Source of the DNA: Pedobacter sp. Leaf41
Lineage (GTDB): Bacteria; Bacteroidota; Bacteroidia; Sphingobacteriales; Sphingobacteriaceae
Direction of reading: 5' to 3'
NCBI RefSeq assembly: GCF_001422545.1
Contig: NZ_LMLE01000001.1
Coordinates: 1,485,603-1,549,602, forward strand
Length of the DNA: 64,000 nt
Both the position numbers and the translations under genes were made by a program. Below the pieces are notes generated by a model that saw nothing but the letters and a program-made list of their open reading frames with translations, ran no database searches and had not been told where the DNA came from. This document shows, piece after piece, positions 1 to 9,467 of the stretch (positions are counted from its first letter, which is position 1; the number at the start of each line of letters is the position of its first letter).

Positions 1-5
1 TTAAG

Positions 6-26
6 ATTCCCAACTAAATTGGGAAT
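6..26. repeat. Small stem-loop at the left edge
   Basis: ATTCCCAA and TTGGGAAT form a perfect 8-bp stem around a 5-base loop and are followed by TGACGA. The same AATGACGA ending is seen on the two larger intergenic palindromes near 4.7 kb and 25.0 kb, so this may be a shortened member of that family. It lies about 65 bases downstream of the GH140 stop codon and could also help end that operon, although no T-run follows on the minus strand. Confidence 0.4.
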
Positions 27-92
27 GACGACCGTTCTAACAAACCATTTAAGGCTTTGCCTTGAACCTCGCAATAGCGTCAAACCTAACTC

Positions 93-1493
93 CTAAACCT
101 TATCCAAAACCAAAACCCAATCGTTACCATTTGCAGGTTCTCCTGGCGGATTGAATTCTTTTACTCCCTTATTCTCAAACTCACCAATTGTGGTAAATTT
201 TCCCGTCCGAGGATCGTACCATGAAGCCTTCACCTCATCTCCATCTATTTTGCCAAGCTGTACACTAAAAGTTTTACCCGTGTAGATGTAAAACATCGCG
301 TACTCCTCTCCCCGTGTGGCTAAAACTTTATCATATTTTTCACCATTGGTTCCTGCAACCATCGTTTGATCAGGTACCCGATCAAAATAAGACCGTGATA
401 ACATTAAGTCTTTCAGAAATTTCATTTGCTGCGCTCCCGGAGCGTTTATTGCGGTAATCCACTGATCTTTCGGACCGTACGCAGGTTTCAAATCAGTTTT
501 TTTGTACATCTGCATCACCGAATTATGGCCATAAGTGTAGCCGAAGGCTCCGGCAAAAACCGACCAATAGCCATATCTTCTTACATCAGCGTCGTTCCAG
601 CGTGGCTGTGTAACGTCATGCAATCCTTGCGGAATATCTTCGTATGACGGTTCACCATCAATGGTAGGTTTTGCTGGCTTCAGTTTATAATCGCTTTCAA
701 TGTATCTCCAGTTGTCTTCGCCATAATGTAATTTTTCTTTTGCTGAGGTATCTTGCTCATAACGGCGATGACCAGATTGAATCATGTCAAAATCATTCCA
801 TTTTGCATCGTGAAACCATGCCGAAGAAGCAGTTCTTCCCCTCGGGTGAAAAGTGATCAAATGATTTGGATCATTTGCTCTCAATGTTTCGCCAATCGCA
901 TTCCAGACTTTTAAGCCGTCAGTTCCTTTAATGTCGCCACCATTTAACCAGATAATATTCCACTTATCACGGTATCTTTTTGCGAGGAATTCAGCATATT
1001 CTTTCGCCTGAGCCTCATTTACTTTTTTCTCTTTTACATTTGTTCCCCAAACCGGAACGAGCGCCATGTAAAGTCCTTTTTCGGCAGCTTTGTCAACCAC
1101 ATAATCAATATGATCCCAATAATCGTAAGCAGTAGAATCCTTGTAATCGTTTTGTTCGGTTAAAACTGGTTTAGAAACATGTTTATTCACCAAAGCAGAA
1201 TCGCCATAGATATTTTTAGCGGCCACATCATGCAAAACCATCACCTGAATGACATTGAAACCTTTTTGTTTTCTATCTTCCAGGTATGTATTGGTTTCTT
1301 CCCGATTTAAGCGGCTAAACAATAACCACCCCGTATCGCCCAACCAAAAGAAGGGTTTTCCATCTCCGGTAGAAAAATATCTTCCATTTTCAGAAATCAG
1401 TAGACTTTTATCACCAAAATGTGGTTTATCCTTGCATCCAAATGCCAGGATTGATACTAAGAAAACCAGAAATAGTTTAAATTTTAAATTCAT
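93..1493 (-). CDS. GH140 apiosidase-like lipoprotein (DUF4038 + collagen-binding-like C-terminus)
   Basis: The protein has 466 residues. The N-terminus is a lipoprotein signal with Cys20 in a lipobox (LAFGC), so it is probably anchored on the periplasmic or surface side. The body matches the DUF4038 TIM barrel of GH140, whose characterised member BT1012 removes D-apiose side chains from the backbone of rhamnogalacturonan II. The NGGD motif ends at Asp187 and a DGEPSYED motif carries Glu281; these correspond well to the acid/base and nucleophile described for the family. The last 90 residues look like the small beta domain that usually follows (Collagen_bind_2 type). It is the last gene of the pectate lyase operon, 3 bases after the DUF6298-like gene. 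The family call is firm; the exact linkage cleaved is inferred. Confidence 0.85.
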   Translation of the reverse strand: MNLKFKLFLVFLVSILAFGCKDKPHFGDKSLLISENGRYFSTGDGKPFFWLGDTGWLLFSRLNREETNTYLEDRKQKGFNVIQVMVLHDVAAKNIYGDSALVNKHVSKPVLTEQNDYKDSTAYDYWDHIDYVVDKAAEKGLYMALVPVWGTNVKEKKVNEAQAKEYAEFLAKRYRDKWNIIWLNGGDIKGTDGLKVWNAIGETLRANDPNHLITFHPRGRTASSAWFHDAKWNDFDMIQSGHRRYEQDTSAKEKLHYGEDNWRYIESDYKLKPAKPTIDGEPSYEDIPQGLHDVTQPRWNDADVRRYGYWSVFAGAFGYTYGHNSVMQMYKKTDLKPAYGPKDQWITAINAPGAQQMKFLKDLMLSRSYFDRVPDQTMVAGTNGEKYDKVLATRGEEYAMFYIYTGKTFSVQLGKIDGDEVKASWYDPRTGKFTTIGEFENKGVKEFNPPGEPANGNDWVLVLDKV

Positions 1494-1496
1494 GTA

Positions 1497-4400
1497 TTAA
1501 ATTTTGTTGATGATAATTACCTCATCGCCCGTTCCGACCTTACTGAGTTTTACAATTGCTCCTGCGTTTATTTTTTCTTCTTTTAGGATCTTTCCATTTC
1601 GAGTATTTAAAACTTTCATACTGAATTTTCCAGCTACTTTACTGAGATCGAGATTTATTGATTCGCCTGATGCATTGTACAAAATGTAGGCTTTACCTTT
1701 ATTTTCCAAGCCATATTGCGCGGCCGATTTCCCGGCAGGAAGGAATGCTTTCATGGAAGAAGCATTGCTTAAGAAATTTTTATCAAACCCTTGAATATTG
1801 GAAAGCGAACCGCCCGCCATGAAAGTGGCCCAACCGAAAGAATCGTAATTATCACCTGAATAGATGACAGCTTTCGCTGGAAACTTCTCTTTATATTCTG
1901 AAACTGCATGGTAAACTTCTTCAAACGAAGTTTTCTTTGGTTTTAACAAGCGGGCATGTTGCCTTGGTGCCAAATTAAGGCCGCCTTTTGGTGCATAAGC
2001 AGTTCCGTCTGCCTGGTAATGCCAATATCTGATATCGATCAAATCGACCACATCTGCCCTCGATTTATCAGCCAGGATTGCATCTTGAACATCTTTAGTT
2101 ACACTTAAACCAATAATCGGATGCTTGCCGGTTTCCTTTTCCCATTCTTTAATGGTGTCAATCCAGAATTGTACAAAATGTAGCGGACCGGTAAATTCAG
2201 CACCAATAAGTTGAATCACGCCAGAATTTCCATCAAAGTTTTCCAGACATTTTCTGATGTACGCTTTGTGGATCGCTTTGCGATTTTCATTGCTGATATC
2301 ATAAAACTGTTCAGCCATAAAAATCCGTTTATCTCCGGCATAAGGTACAGGTTCTGGAAAACCGGTATTGTTAATGTTGTTGGCTGTACGCCATGGAAAA
2401 TCGGCATAATGGGCACCTGCTTCTATAATATTATGCTGAAAATAGTGTTGATGAATCAAGACCAGACTTTTTTGATCGGCAAGAGTTGCAAAAGTTTTTA
2501 GCCTATCCCAATACCAAAGATTATATTTTGTGATGTCGTACTTACTCAAACCGTCCCAAGCCTTTTCCTGTCCGCTACGGGCGAAAGGCAACTCATAAAA
2601 TGGCGCCCAAACTTCACCGTCCATTCTGCGAATGCGTTCATGATCATCTCTCCTTCTATCGTACCATAGCCCGTAATTATGATCCAAAACTTTTACAGAA
2701 CCATTTTGCATAGAGTCTGTGATCTCATTCAAATCATCGGTAAGACCATTTCCTTCACGACCAGGAACGAAACGGGTAGCATGGAATTTAGTTTTCTTCA
2801 ACCCATACGGGCGGGCACTTCCATTCCACCAGGGTACATCCTGGCGATTGCCCACTACCACTTCGCTACCACGAACCAGCCAACCATTTTTAATGGTCAT
2901 CGCCGCTGCAAGGACAGGTTGAATCACTTTCTCCACGCCAATTCTATCGATGCTTTTTGCCTGATTTATGTCTGTAGAGATTTTATTTCTTTCTGTTGCC
3001 GAATCAATATATTCTGAAATAGTTAGTGCAGGTTTATAGGCTAACTTGGTTAATTTTTGCGCAACGTCAACAGGTGGGCTGCTCGAAGCCTCTGTTTCTA
3101 CCGGAAGTAAAAATGTCCTTCCCTCAACTTCATTCCCTATTCTATCTTTGAGTTGTGCATAATACAAACTCCTTGGCTGGATTTGTTCGTTCGACATGTC
3201 CCAATAACCATTTCCAGAAAACTGTGCCCATGTTCCAAATGCCCAGTTTTGAGCGGTTGGTGGTTGAGGATTATCAACCCTTGCTGCACTGCATTGCCAA
3301 AAAACACTATTAGCGGCGCTCCATCCGGCACCCTGCCCATCCTGACCACGATTTAAATAACTTAATGCTTGCCCATCTACGTTTACAATATCAAACAAAA
3401 CGCCAGACGCCCAGCTATCAATTGTACCACTGAAACTAAAAGGCAAATAAGATTGGCATTGTACGAAAACATTTGGTCCCGGTGCACAAAAGCCAACCGC
3501 AAAATCATGATAACCAAACTCCGCATACAGCCTTTGAAAAAGCGTTTGCTGTCCTGTAGTTAAAAATGTATTTCTTCTCTCTCCACCGATCTCTGAAATC
3601 GGCGCAAATGATTTACAATCTTCAACAGTAATGCGTTTTGAGGTTTCTAAAACAGTTACCGCTGAGCCGGCGAAGTGTTCAAAAACAACCTGTCGAATCC
3701 AGGCATCTTGCACATTCTCCAGGCAAATCGCCGTCCAGCGATGGTATTCATCTTTAATATTTTCTTTGTGATAATCGGATTCTATTTTTAAATTTTCAAT
3801 TCCTCCATTGTTGATTCTTCCATTCCAGTCATATTTGGAAACGGTTGCACCACCAAATTTCGCATCTAATGCCGTGGTAAGTGGCGCATCTAAAGTGATG
3901 GTAGAACCATTTATTGCCATAATTTTTCTATCCCAGCGGATATCTCTTGTTCCCGGTTTCCAGCCCAAAGCGCTCTCGCCACCTCCAAACTCAGCCGTTT
4001 TTAAGGTGTCGATCCATTCTTTTGTAGATGGACGGTTAATCAGGATCTGATCGCCGACTTTGAAACCATTGATACTAGCTAAGGTGAGCTGATTTGCATT
4101 TACAGGAACATAGTTATCGGTGATAGCAACGGGGTTTTGTTCTGACCGATCATCTTTGCCTAATATTCTGATTACCCCAATCCGATCTAAGCCAGTTGCA
4201 AAAATTTTCGTGCCACCAACACCAAATCCACTACCACGAAGAACTACACCTGATGCAGAGATTTTTAGCGTTCCTGCCACTTCATAAGTTCCTTTTTCGA
4301 GTAAAATAGCACCACGCAAACCATCTTTTCCGATAGGTAACTTTGAAACATAATTAATGGCAGATTGAATTCTTATTGTGGCATCGCCCTTCGAAACCGG

Positions 4401-4649
4401 AACCACTACTTTAATTGTGGCATCTGGAATCGCTTTTTCACCAGCCATGTAACCCGCATAAGAAAAATCAGGTATGCGGTTTCCCTCGGCATCAGGGGTG
4501 TAGGCCAATTTGCCATCCTTACTCTTGAAAAGCGGTTTTGGTGGTTCTACTGGTTTTATCTTTTGAGCAAAAGAAAAATTTGTAACCAAAAAAAGTAAAG
4601 CCAGTATGGACAATACTTTAGAATTATATATATGGTTAGTTTTTGGCAT
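1497..4649 (-). CDS. Secreted beta-helix protein with C-terminal DUF6298-like barrel domain
   Basis: The 1050-residue product has a signal peptide ending near FSFAQ. Residues about 60-500 show the short repeating strands and Asn/Gly-rich turns of a right-handed pectate-lyase-like beta-helix, including a block around RLYAEFGYHDFAVGF. Residues about 650-960 look like a second catalytic-type barrel (YNLWYWDRL, IGAEFTGP, YWHYQADG), resembling DUF6298/DUF4955 proteins of pectin loci. A small beta domain closes the protein. No activity can be read from the sequence. It sits between the pectate lyases and the GH140 gene in one operon, which suggests a role in the same pectin side chain. The codons just after the start contain the AACTAACCA string found in many leaders here, so the real start could be slightly further in, but no later ATG precedes the signal peptide. 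Confidence 0.7.
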   Translation of the reverse strand: MPKTNHIYNSKVLSILALLFLVTNFSFAQKIKPVEPPKPLFKSKDGKLAYTPDAEGNRIPDFSYAGYMAGEKAIPDATIKVVVPVSKGDATIRIQSAINYVSKLPIGKDGLRGAILLEKGTYEVAGTLKISASGVVLRGSGFGVGGTKIFATGLDRIGVIRILGKDDRSEQNPVAITDNYVPVNANQLTLASINGFKVGDQILINRPSTKEWIDTLKTAEFGGGESALGWKPGTRDIRWDRKIMAINGSTITLDAPLTTALDAKFGGATVSKYDWNGRINNGGIENLKIESDYHKENIKDEYHRWTAICLENVQDAWIRQVVFEHFAGSAVTVLETSKRITVEDCKSFAPISEIGGERRNTFLTTGQQTLFQRLYAEFGYHDFAVGFCAPGPNVFVQCQSYLPFSFSGTIDSWASGVLFDIVNVDGQALSYLNRGQDGQGAGWSAANSVFWQCSAARVDNPQPPTAQNWAFGTWAQFSGNGYWDMSNEQIQPRSLYYAQLKDRIGNEVEGRTFLLPVETEASSSPPVDVAQKLTKLAYKPALTISEYIDSATERNKISTDINQAKSIDRIGVEKVIQPVLAAAMTIKNGWLVRGSEVVVGNRQDVPWWNGSARPYGLKKTKFHATRFVPGREGNGLTDDLNEITDSMQNGSVKVLDHNYGLWYDRRRDDHERIRRMDGEVWAPFYELPFARSGQEKAWDGLSKYDITKYNLWYWDRLKTFATLADQKSLVLIHQHYFQHNIIEAGAHYADFPWRTANNINNTGFPEPVPYAGDKRIFMAEQFYDISNENRKAIHKAYIRKCLENFDGNSGVIQLIGAEFTGPLHFVQFWIDTIKEWEKETGKHPIIGLSVTKDVQDAILADKSRADVVDLIDIRYWHYQADGTAYAPKGGLNLAPRQHARLLKPKKTSFEEVYHAVSEYKEKFPAKAVIYSGDNYDSFGWATFMAGGSLSNIQGFDKNFLSNASSMKAFLPAGKSAAQYGLENKGKAYILYNASGESINLDLSKVAGKFSMKVLNTRNGKILKEEKINAGAIVKLSKVGTGDEVIIINKI

Positions 4650-4712
4650 AATTTAATTTTTGACCACTAAGGCACGAAGACGCCAAGGATGCATTTTTTT
4701 TAACGTTTCCAT

Positions 4713-4789
4713 CATTGCGAGAAACGAAGCAATCCTACTACTTTCGCTATTGAACCCATAGCTTTAAGATTGCTTCGTGCCTCGCAATG
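4713..4789. repeat. Intergenic palindromic repeat, copy A
   Basis: Two 22-base arms, CATTGCGAGAAACGAAGCAATC and its near-complement at 4768-4789, face each other across a 33-base spacer. Copy B with almost the same arms is at 24967-25024. It sits between the pectate lyase stop and the DUF6298-like start, inside the operon, where it could form a strong RNA hairpin. Short palindromes of this kind are common between genes in related genomes. Confidence 0.75.
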
Positions 4790-4798
4790 ACGATTTCC

Positions 4799-6430
4799 CT
4801 ATGGTCTCACTTTATTGATATCAACCAAACTATTTAAATACACCTCGATATTGGCATAGCCTGATTTCGAGATTTTTGCTGCGTCACTGGCATCCTTAGG
4901 GTTCAAGCCATTTTTAGTTTCCCAGGCATCTGGAATCCCATCTTTATCCGAATCGAGGTAAGCTTTACCTTTGTATTCAGGATAACCACCAACTTGTGCA
5001 ATATCAGAAATAATTCCTTTTTTGTATGAATCAGCTGGCAAGCGGCGTTTAACATAATTCTGAGCAGCGGGAAGTTTTCCATCTTCTACATGCTCAATTT
5101 TACCTGTTGCAACCTGTTTAACGATACGCTTGTCTACCGCATCGCGTACCGGTAAAGATGCACCCGCATTTGCCAGCACATAATCATACGCTTTTTTGGT
5201 ATCTATGATCGAAATTTTTGCCATTGGAAGTGGTTTATTAACACGGATAGAATCTAACAACTTCTGCATATCACGTTTGCTTTCTGGCTGAACGCCACCA
5301 TCCCAATTGTTTTGAGTTACTTTTTCATTGCCTTCTACAATATTTCCTGTTACGTAAGCCTTGCCAAACTCATTTTTGAACCTGATATCTCTTCCCGATT
5401 CTGGCTTTAAAATGCGATAAGAAATTGGCTGACCTGCAGGCGTTATAGGACCTGGTTTATAATAATTGTTTACAAAACTATAAAATGAAGCATTGTCGCC
5501 ACCATCGGCACTTCTATTCCACCAGTTAAAAATAACATTGTTCGCGAAACCGAAATCGCCGTACATCCCAACAGAAGGGTTTCTTGCAATATTCGAAGCC
5601 CAAAGGTTACGCATGAAGGTAGAATTCAAACCGCCAATCGTACTTCCGAAGGCATGATTATAAGTATCTAAAGCTTCAGAAAAGATCGAATTTTGAATGG
5701 TTACATTCACCGTTGGAAGTTTCTCTGGTTTTGAACCGTCTTTCGGATCATAAACATGGCGGTAAATAGACATGTTTTCATCTAATCCCCAACTTGCTGA
5801 AACGTGGTCAATCATGATGTTTCCAACAGGATTGCCGCCGATTGCGTCATCTCTACGGGTAACATCGGTAGCTCCACGGCGGAAACGCATGTAACGAATC
5901 ACGACATCGTGTGTATTAATCCAAACCGATTCGCCAGCTATACAAACCCCATCGCCAGGTGCACTTTGACCAGCAATGGTAATGTATGGTGCCCGAATAA
6001 TCAGCGGTGTTTTTAATTTGATGATACCGGCAACGTTAAACACAATGATGCGGGCACCACCTTGCTCGCAAGCTTCACGTAAAGTTCCTTTACCTGAGTC
6101 TTCCAGACTGGTCACTACATAAACCTTACCACCTCGACCGCCAAATGAGTAGGCTCCACCACCTTCAGCACCTGGAAAAGCAACCATTTTTGCCTGAGGT
6201 AAATCACTTGGTTTTGCAGCCCATGGAATGTAAGGTTTGCCTTGTTTTGCCTCAGCATCAACTATAGGTTTTACTTTTAGAAACTGTAATTCCGATTGCT
6301 CTTCAATACTTTTTAAAAGTGAATCGGCTCTTTTTTCCATTGCTTCGGGTATTACCGGATATTGCGCAAAAGCAACGTTCCCGATACCACATAACACAGC
6401 AATGCTAAAAATAGAATTCCACTTACGCAT
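4799..6430 (-). CDS. Secreted pectate lyase, PL1-like (paralogue 2)
   Basis: The 543-residue protein has a signal peptide ending at VAFAQ. The core from about residue 83 starts with FPGAEGGGAYSFGGRGG and continues as a parallel beta-helix. The DHVSASWGLDEN block and the RNPS motif are typical of bacterial PL1-type lyases, which cut polygalacturonate by beta-elimination with calcium. The C-terminus has a DSDKDGIPD calcium-loop of thrombospondin type-3 style, followed by a short tail (SGYANIEVYLNSLV) shared with the neighbour. It is clearly a tandem paralogue of the gene at 6432-8087, separated by only one base. Pectate lyase family is secure; preference for homogalacturonan or a substituted region is not known. 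Confidence 0.85.
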   Translation of the reverse strand: MRKWNSIFSIAVLCGIGNVAFAQYPVIPEAMEKRADSLLKSIEEQSELQFLKVKPIVDAEAKQGKPYIPWAAKPSDLPQAKMVAFPGAEGGGAYSFGGRGGKVYVVTSLEDSGKGTLREACEQGGARIIVFNVAGIIKLKTPLIIRAPYITIAGQSAPGDGVCIAGESVWINTHDVVIRYMRFRRGATDVTRRDDAIGGNPVGNIMIDHVSASWGLDENMSIYRHVYDPKDGSKPEKLPTVNVTIQNSIFSEALDTYNHAFGSTIGGLNSTFMRNLWASNIARNPSVGMYGDFGFANNVIFNWWNRSADGGDNASFYSFVNNYYKPGPITPAGQPISYRILKPESGRDIRFKNEFGKAYVTGNIVEGNEKVTQNNWDGGVQPESKRDMQKLLDSIRVNKPLPMAKISIIDTKKAYDYVLANAGASLPVRDAVDKRIVKQVATGKIEHVEDGKLPAAQNYVKRRLPADSYKKGIISDIAQVGGYPEYKGKAYLDSDKDGIPDAWETKNGLNPKDASDAAKISKSGYANIEVYLNSLVDINKVRP

Positions 6431-6431
6431 A

Positions 6432-8087
6432 TTAGTTAGGTTTTACGGTTGAAACATTTACAACGCTGTTCAAATAAACTTCGATGTTTGAATAGCCACT
6501 TTTCGAAATTTTTGCAGCGTCAGATGCATCTTTAGGGTTCAATCCGTTTTTCAATTCGTATGCATCTGGCATACCATCGTTATCAGCATCTTTGTAAGGC
6601 GTGCCTTTATATTCTGGATAACCACCCACTTGACTCACATCGGTTATAATACCCATTTTGTAAGAATCTTTTGGTAAACGACGGTGTTCAAAATCTTTCT
6701 CTGGTAACTTTACCCCTTCAATAAAATCAATTTTACCAGTTGCAACCTGCTTGATTACCCGTGTATCCACCGGATCTCTTTTTGGTAAATTAGCACCAAC
6801 ATGGGTAAGCACATAATCTTTGGCTTGTAAAGTTGGTAAAATGGTAATTTTTGCCATTGGGAAGGGCTTTCTCACCCTCATTGCTGCAAAGTATGGAGAA
6901 GCCTGCTCAAATGTCATTAGCTCGCCTTTTTTATCTTCAAGCTGCACACCACCATCCCAGTTATTTTTAGTTACTTTTTCATTTCCTTCGATAATATTTC
7001 CTTCTACGTAAGCACGGCCGAAAACCACATAAGGCAATTTACTACGACCACTTTCTGGTTTTAAAATCCGGTAGCTGATCGGTTCTTTTAAATTGGTCAC
7101 CGGTCCGGGTTTGTAATAATTGTTTACAATATTGAACAAGGCAGTGTAATCTCCACCATCTGTAGAGCGGTTATTCCAGTTGAAAACCACGTTGTTTGCG
7201 AAATTGAAGATTCCATTCCAACCAATTGAAGGATTTCTAGCACCATTATCGGCCCAAAGATTACGCATAAAAGTACAGTTTTCACCGCCTAAGGTACTAC
7301 CGAAAGCATGGTTCCAGGTATCTAAAGCTTCAGAGAAGATTGAGTTTTGAATGGTGATGTTCACCGTTGCTAATTTATCCTCAATTTTACCCGTGCTATC
7401 ATTGTACATGTGGCGGTACATCGACATATTCTCATCTAAACCCCAACTTGCCGAAACATGATCAATCATAATGTTACCTACCGGATTTCCGCCAATCGCA
7501 TCATCGCGGCGACCTACAAAAGTCTCGCCCCTTCTGAAACGCATGAACCGAACAATCACATCGTGTGTATTTAACCACACCGATTCTCCAGCCACGCAAA
7601 CGCCATAACCAGGAGCAGTTTGACCTGCAATAGTAATATAAGGTGCACGAATAATTAACGGCGTTTTTAATCGAATGATACCAGCAACGTTGAAAACAAC
7701 GATACGGGCTCCACCCTGTTCACAGGCATCACGCAACGATCCTGGACCACTGTCGTTCAAATTTTTAACTACAATAACCCTTCCACCGCGACCACCAAAA
7801 CTATAAGCGCCCCCACCTTCAGCACCTGGGAAGGCAATGATATCCGATTGAGGTAAGTCAGTTGGACGACCAGCCCAGGGAATATAGGGCTTACCTTGCT
7901 TAGCTTCCTGCTCGATAATGGGTTTCGCTTTCTCCCAAGCAATGTCTGATTGGTGATAAGCAGCTTTCATCATCGAATCTGATGCTTTTTTAACATCAGC
8001 AGGAATGTTGGGGTATTGCGCAAAAGCCGAACCAGCGGAGAGAATTAATGCTGATGAAAATAGTAGGTTAAAAAAGTTTTTTTTCAT
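6432..8087 (-). CDS. Secreted pectate lyase, PL1-like (paralogue 1)
   Basis: The 551-residue protein has a signal peptide ending at SAFAQ and then the same layout as its downstream neighbour: a 60-residue helical lead, the FPGAEGGGAYSFGGRGG start of the beta-helix, DHVSASWGLDEN, NLWADNGARNPS, and a DADNDGMPD calcium loop before a 30-residue tail. It is the first gene of the unit that continues through the second lyase, the DUF6298-like protein and GH140. The middle section (around LMTFEQASPYFAAMRVRKP) is a few residues longer than in the paralogue. Two lyases may cover different methylation or substitution states; this is inference. Confidence 0.85.
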   Translation of the reverse strand: MKKNFFNLLFSSALILSAGSAFAQYPNIPADVKKASDSMMKAAYHQSDIAWEKAKPIIEQEAKQGKPYIPWAGRPTDLPQSDIIAFPGAEGGGAYSFGGRGGRVIVVKNLNDSGPGSLRDACEQGGARIVVFNVAGIIRLKTPLIIRAPYITIAGQTAPGYGVCVAGESVWLNTHDVIVRFMRFRRGETFVGRRDDAIGGNPVGNIMIDHVSASWGLDENMSMYRHMYNDSTGKIEDKLATVNITIQNSIFSEALDTWNHAFGSTLGGENCTFMRNLWADNGARNPSIGWNGIFNFANNVVFNWNNRSTDGGDYTALFNIVNNYYKPGPVTNLKEPISYRILKPESGRSKLPYVVFGRAYVEGNIIEGNEKVTKNNWDGGVQLEDKKGELMTFEQASPYFAAMRVRKPFPMAKITILPTLQAKDYVLTHVGANLPKRDPVDTRVIKQVATGKIDFIEGVKLPEKDFEHRRLPKDSYKMGIITDVSQVGGYPEYKGTPYKDADNDGMPDAYELKNGLNPKDASDAAKISKSGYSNIEVYLNSVVNVSTVKPN

Positions 8088-8155
8088 ATTGTTTTGCTCC
8101 TAAGAAAAGCAAAGAATTGAAGCTAATATCTTTAACTGAAAAATATTAATAAACG

Positions 8156-8374
8156 TGGCTCATTTCTTTGTCAGTTCAAATAAAAAATTTTGGTTAGAAA
8201 GTATATTAAAATTTAAAGTTAACCGTAATATGTGGCTGTTTTGTGCAACATTTTGACTTAAAAGTATATCATATTAGCAATAGCTGAAGAATATGCATTT
8301 AAACCTGACTGTTATAACTTAGCCACGATACAAGGTATAAATAATTTTCATATATAAATGTAACATTCTTAAAT
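8156..8374 (-). promoter_or_regulatory. Upstream region of the pectate lyase operon, with blocks shared with the SusC promoter
   Basis: Reading the plus strand, TGGCTCAT (8156-8163), TTTTGGTTAGAAAGTAT (8188-8204), AGCAATAG (8276-8283), CATATATAAATG (8349-8360) and ATTCTTAAAT (8365-8374) occur in this order. All five recur upstream of SusC at 14745, 14778, 14881, 14937 and 14953. The spacing between the second and fourth blocks is nearly the same in both regions (161 and 159 bases between starts). The complement of the second block includes TAACCAAA. The shared layout suggests one regulator controls both units. Confidence 0.6.
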
Positions 8375-8375
8375 G

Positions 8376-8404
8376 AAAAAGGAAGCACTCGCTGCTTCCT
8401 TTTT
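8376..8404. terminator. Terminator of the SusC-SusD-lipoprotein operon
   Basis: AAAAAGGAAGCA and TGCTTCCTTTTT form a 12-bp stem with a 5-base loop, with T/A runs on both sides so it could act in both directions. It is about 50 bases past the stop codon of the lipoprotein gene on the minus strand and separates the SusCD unit from the pectate lyase unit. Confidence 0.85.
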
Positions 8405-8456
8405 TCAAACCAAATATATATAAAATTGTGGCGGTGTTTAGCCGCCAAGAAAAGCG

Positions 8457-9425
8457 TTATCGTTGCACTTTTATACTAACGTTGATGAATGGTCTTTTTT
8501 CATAATCAGAAGTTACAGCATTAATATAAATCATTCCATACTTACCTTCTGGTGTTAAAAAAAATACTGCACTACCACCGTTAAGACCATTTACTAGGGT
8601 AGTTCCAACCGTAGCATCAAGGTTGATAGTCCTTGCTTTTGCTAATGTTTCTATGGTTGAACCTGACACTGCGCCTGTGAGAAATGCTGCCGCTTGGCTT
8701 GTTATAGGAGCACTAAATTTTGTGGTTCTCTTGGGTGTCCATGTACTAATATCATAAACCGTCAATGGATTTACCGCTACGCTAGGAGAATACAAATTGT
8801 AAGTATAAGATATCGCCGTTGGTGTCGAATTAGAAGCCAATTTTCTGTAAACACCAAAGTCTATTTTAGCTGAGTTTGATGCACCATTTGTGTAACTATA
8901 ACTTGATGCATCTGAAAGCGAAAAGAAGCTTGGCAACGATTTACCAACACTATCTGGCAAATAAATATCTCTATTGGCATAAACCATATAACTTGGATTC
9001 ACTTCGATGGTCACACTTTTCTTACCATCGCCTATAAAAATGCCTTTTTGATTAAGAGCATAAATCCTGTATGTTGTTTTTCCATCACGAGTCATTGTAA
9101 GCTTTAATATATCTGAAAAGCTTCTACGTTTTGCTGGATCGTTAATTGCAATAATCGTACGCTCTGGGGTTTGTGTTCCAGAAGATTTCTCTATGGTATA
9201 GGAATACATATCCTCGGATGCTGAATTGATAGTGAAATCAATCCAAACCTCATCTTTATCGTTCACCAATTTGTAGTCGGTTACGCAACGAGGATCGCTA
9301 TTATTATAGGTTACGGTTACATCCGTAAACATGGTAAATATATTTTCTGATTCCTTTTTACATGAAGCAAACAACAATATGCTTAATGCAATAGAGAATA
9401 ACTTGTGAATATTTTTAGTTTTCAT
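8457..9425 (-). CDS. SusD-linked surface lipoprotein (SusE/F position)
   Basis: The 322-residue product begins with a lipoprotein signal (LLFASC, Cys about 22) followed by charged residues KKESE. The rest is rich in Thr, Ser and Tyr and reads as beta-sandwich segments, with no catalytic signature that I recognise. It follows SusD by 42 bases and is the last gene before the terminator, the place where SusE/SusF or other surface glycan-binding proteins usually sit. A role in capturing pectin fragments at the cell surface is inferred from position only; I cannot assign a named domain with confidence. Confidence 0.55.
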   Translation of the reverse strand: MKTKNIHKLFSIALSILLFASCKKESENIFTMFTDVTVTYNNSDPRCVTDYKLVNDKDEVWIDFTINSASEDMYSYTIEKSSGTQTPERTIIAINDPAKRRSFSDILKLTMTRDGKTTYRIYALNQKGIFIGDGKKSVTIEVNPSYMVYANRDIYLPDSVGKSLPSFFSLSDASSYSYTNGASNSAKIDFGVYRKLASNSTPTAISYTYNLYSPSVAVNPLTVYDISTWTPKRTTKFSAPITSQAAAFLTGAVSGSTIETLAKARTINLDATVGTTLVNGLNGGSAVFFLTPEGKYGMIYINAVTSDYEKRPFINVSIKVQR

Positions 9426-9467
9426 TTTTGAATTTTTAAACTGACAATAAAAGATAATATTTCCTTA

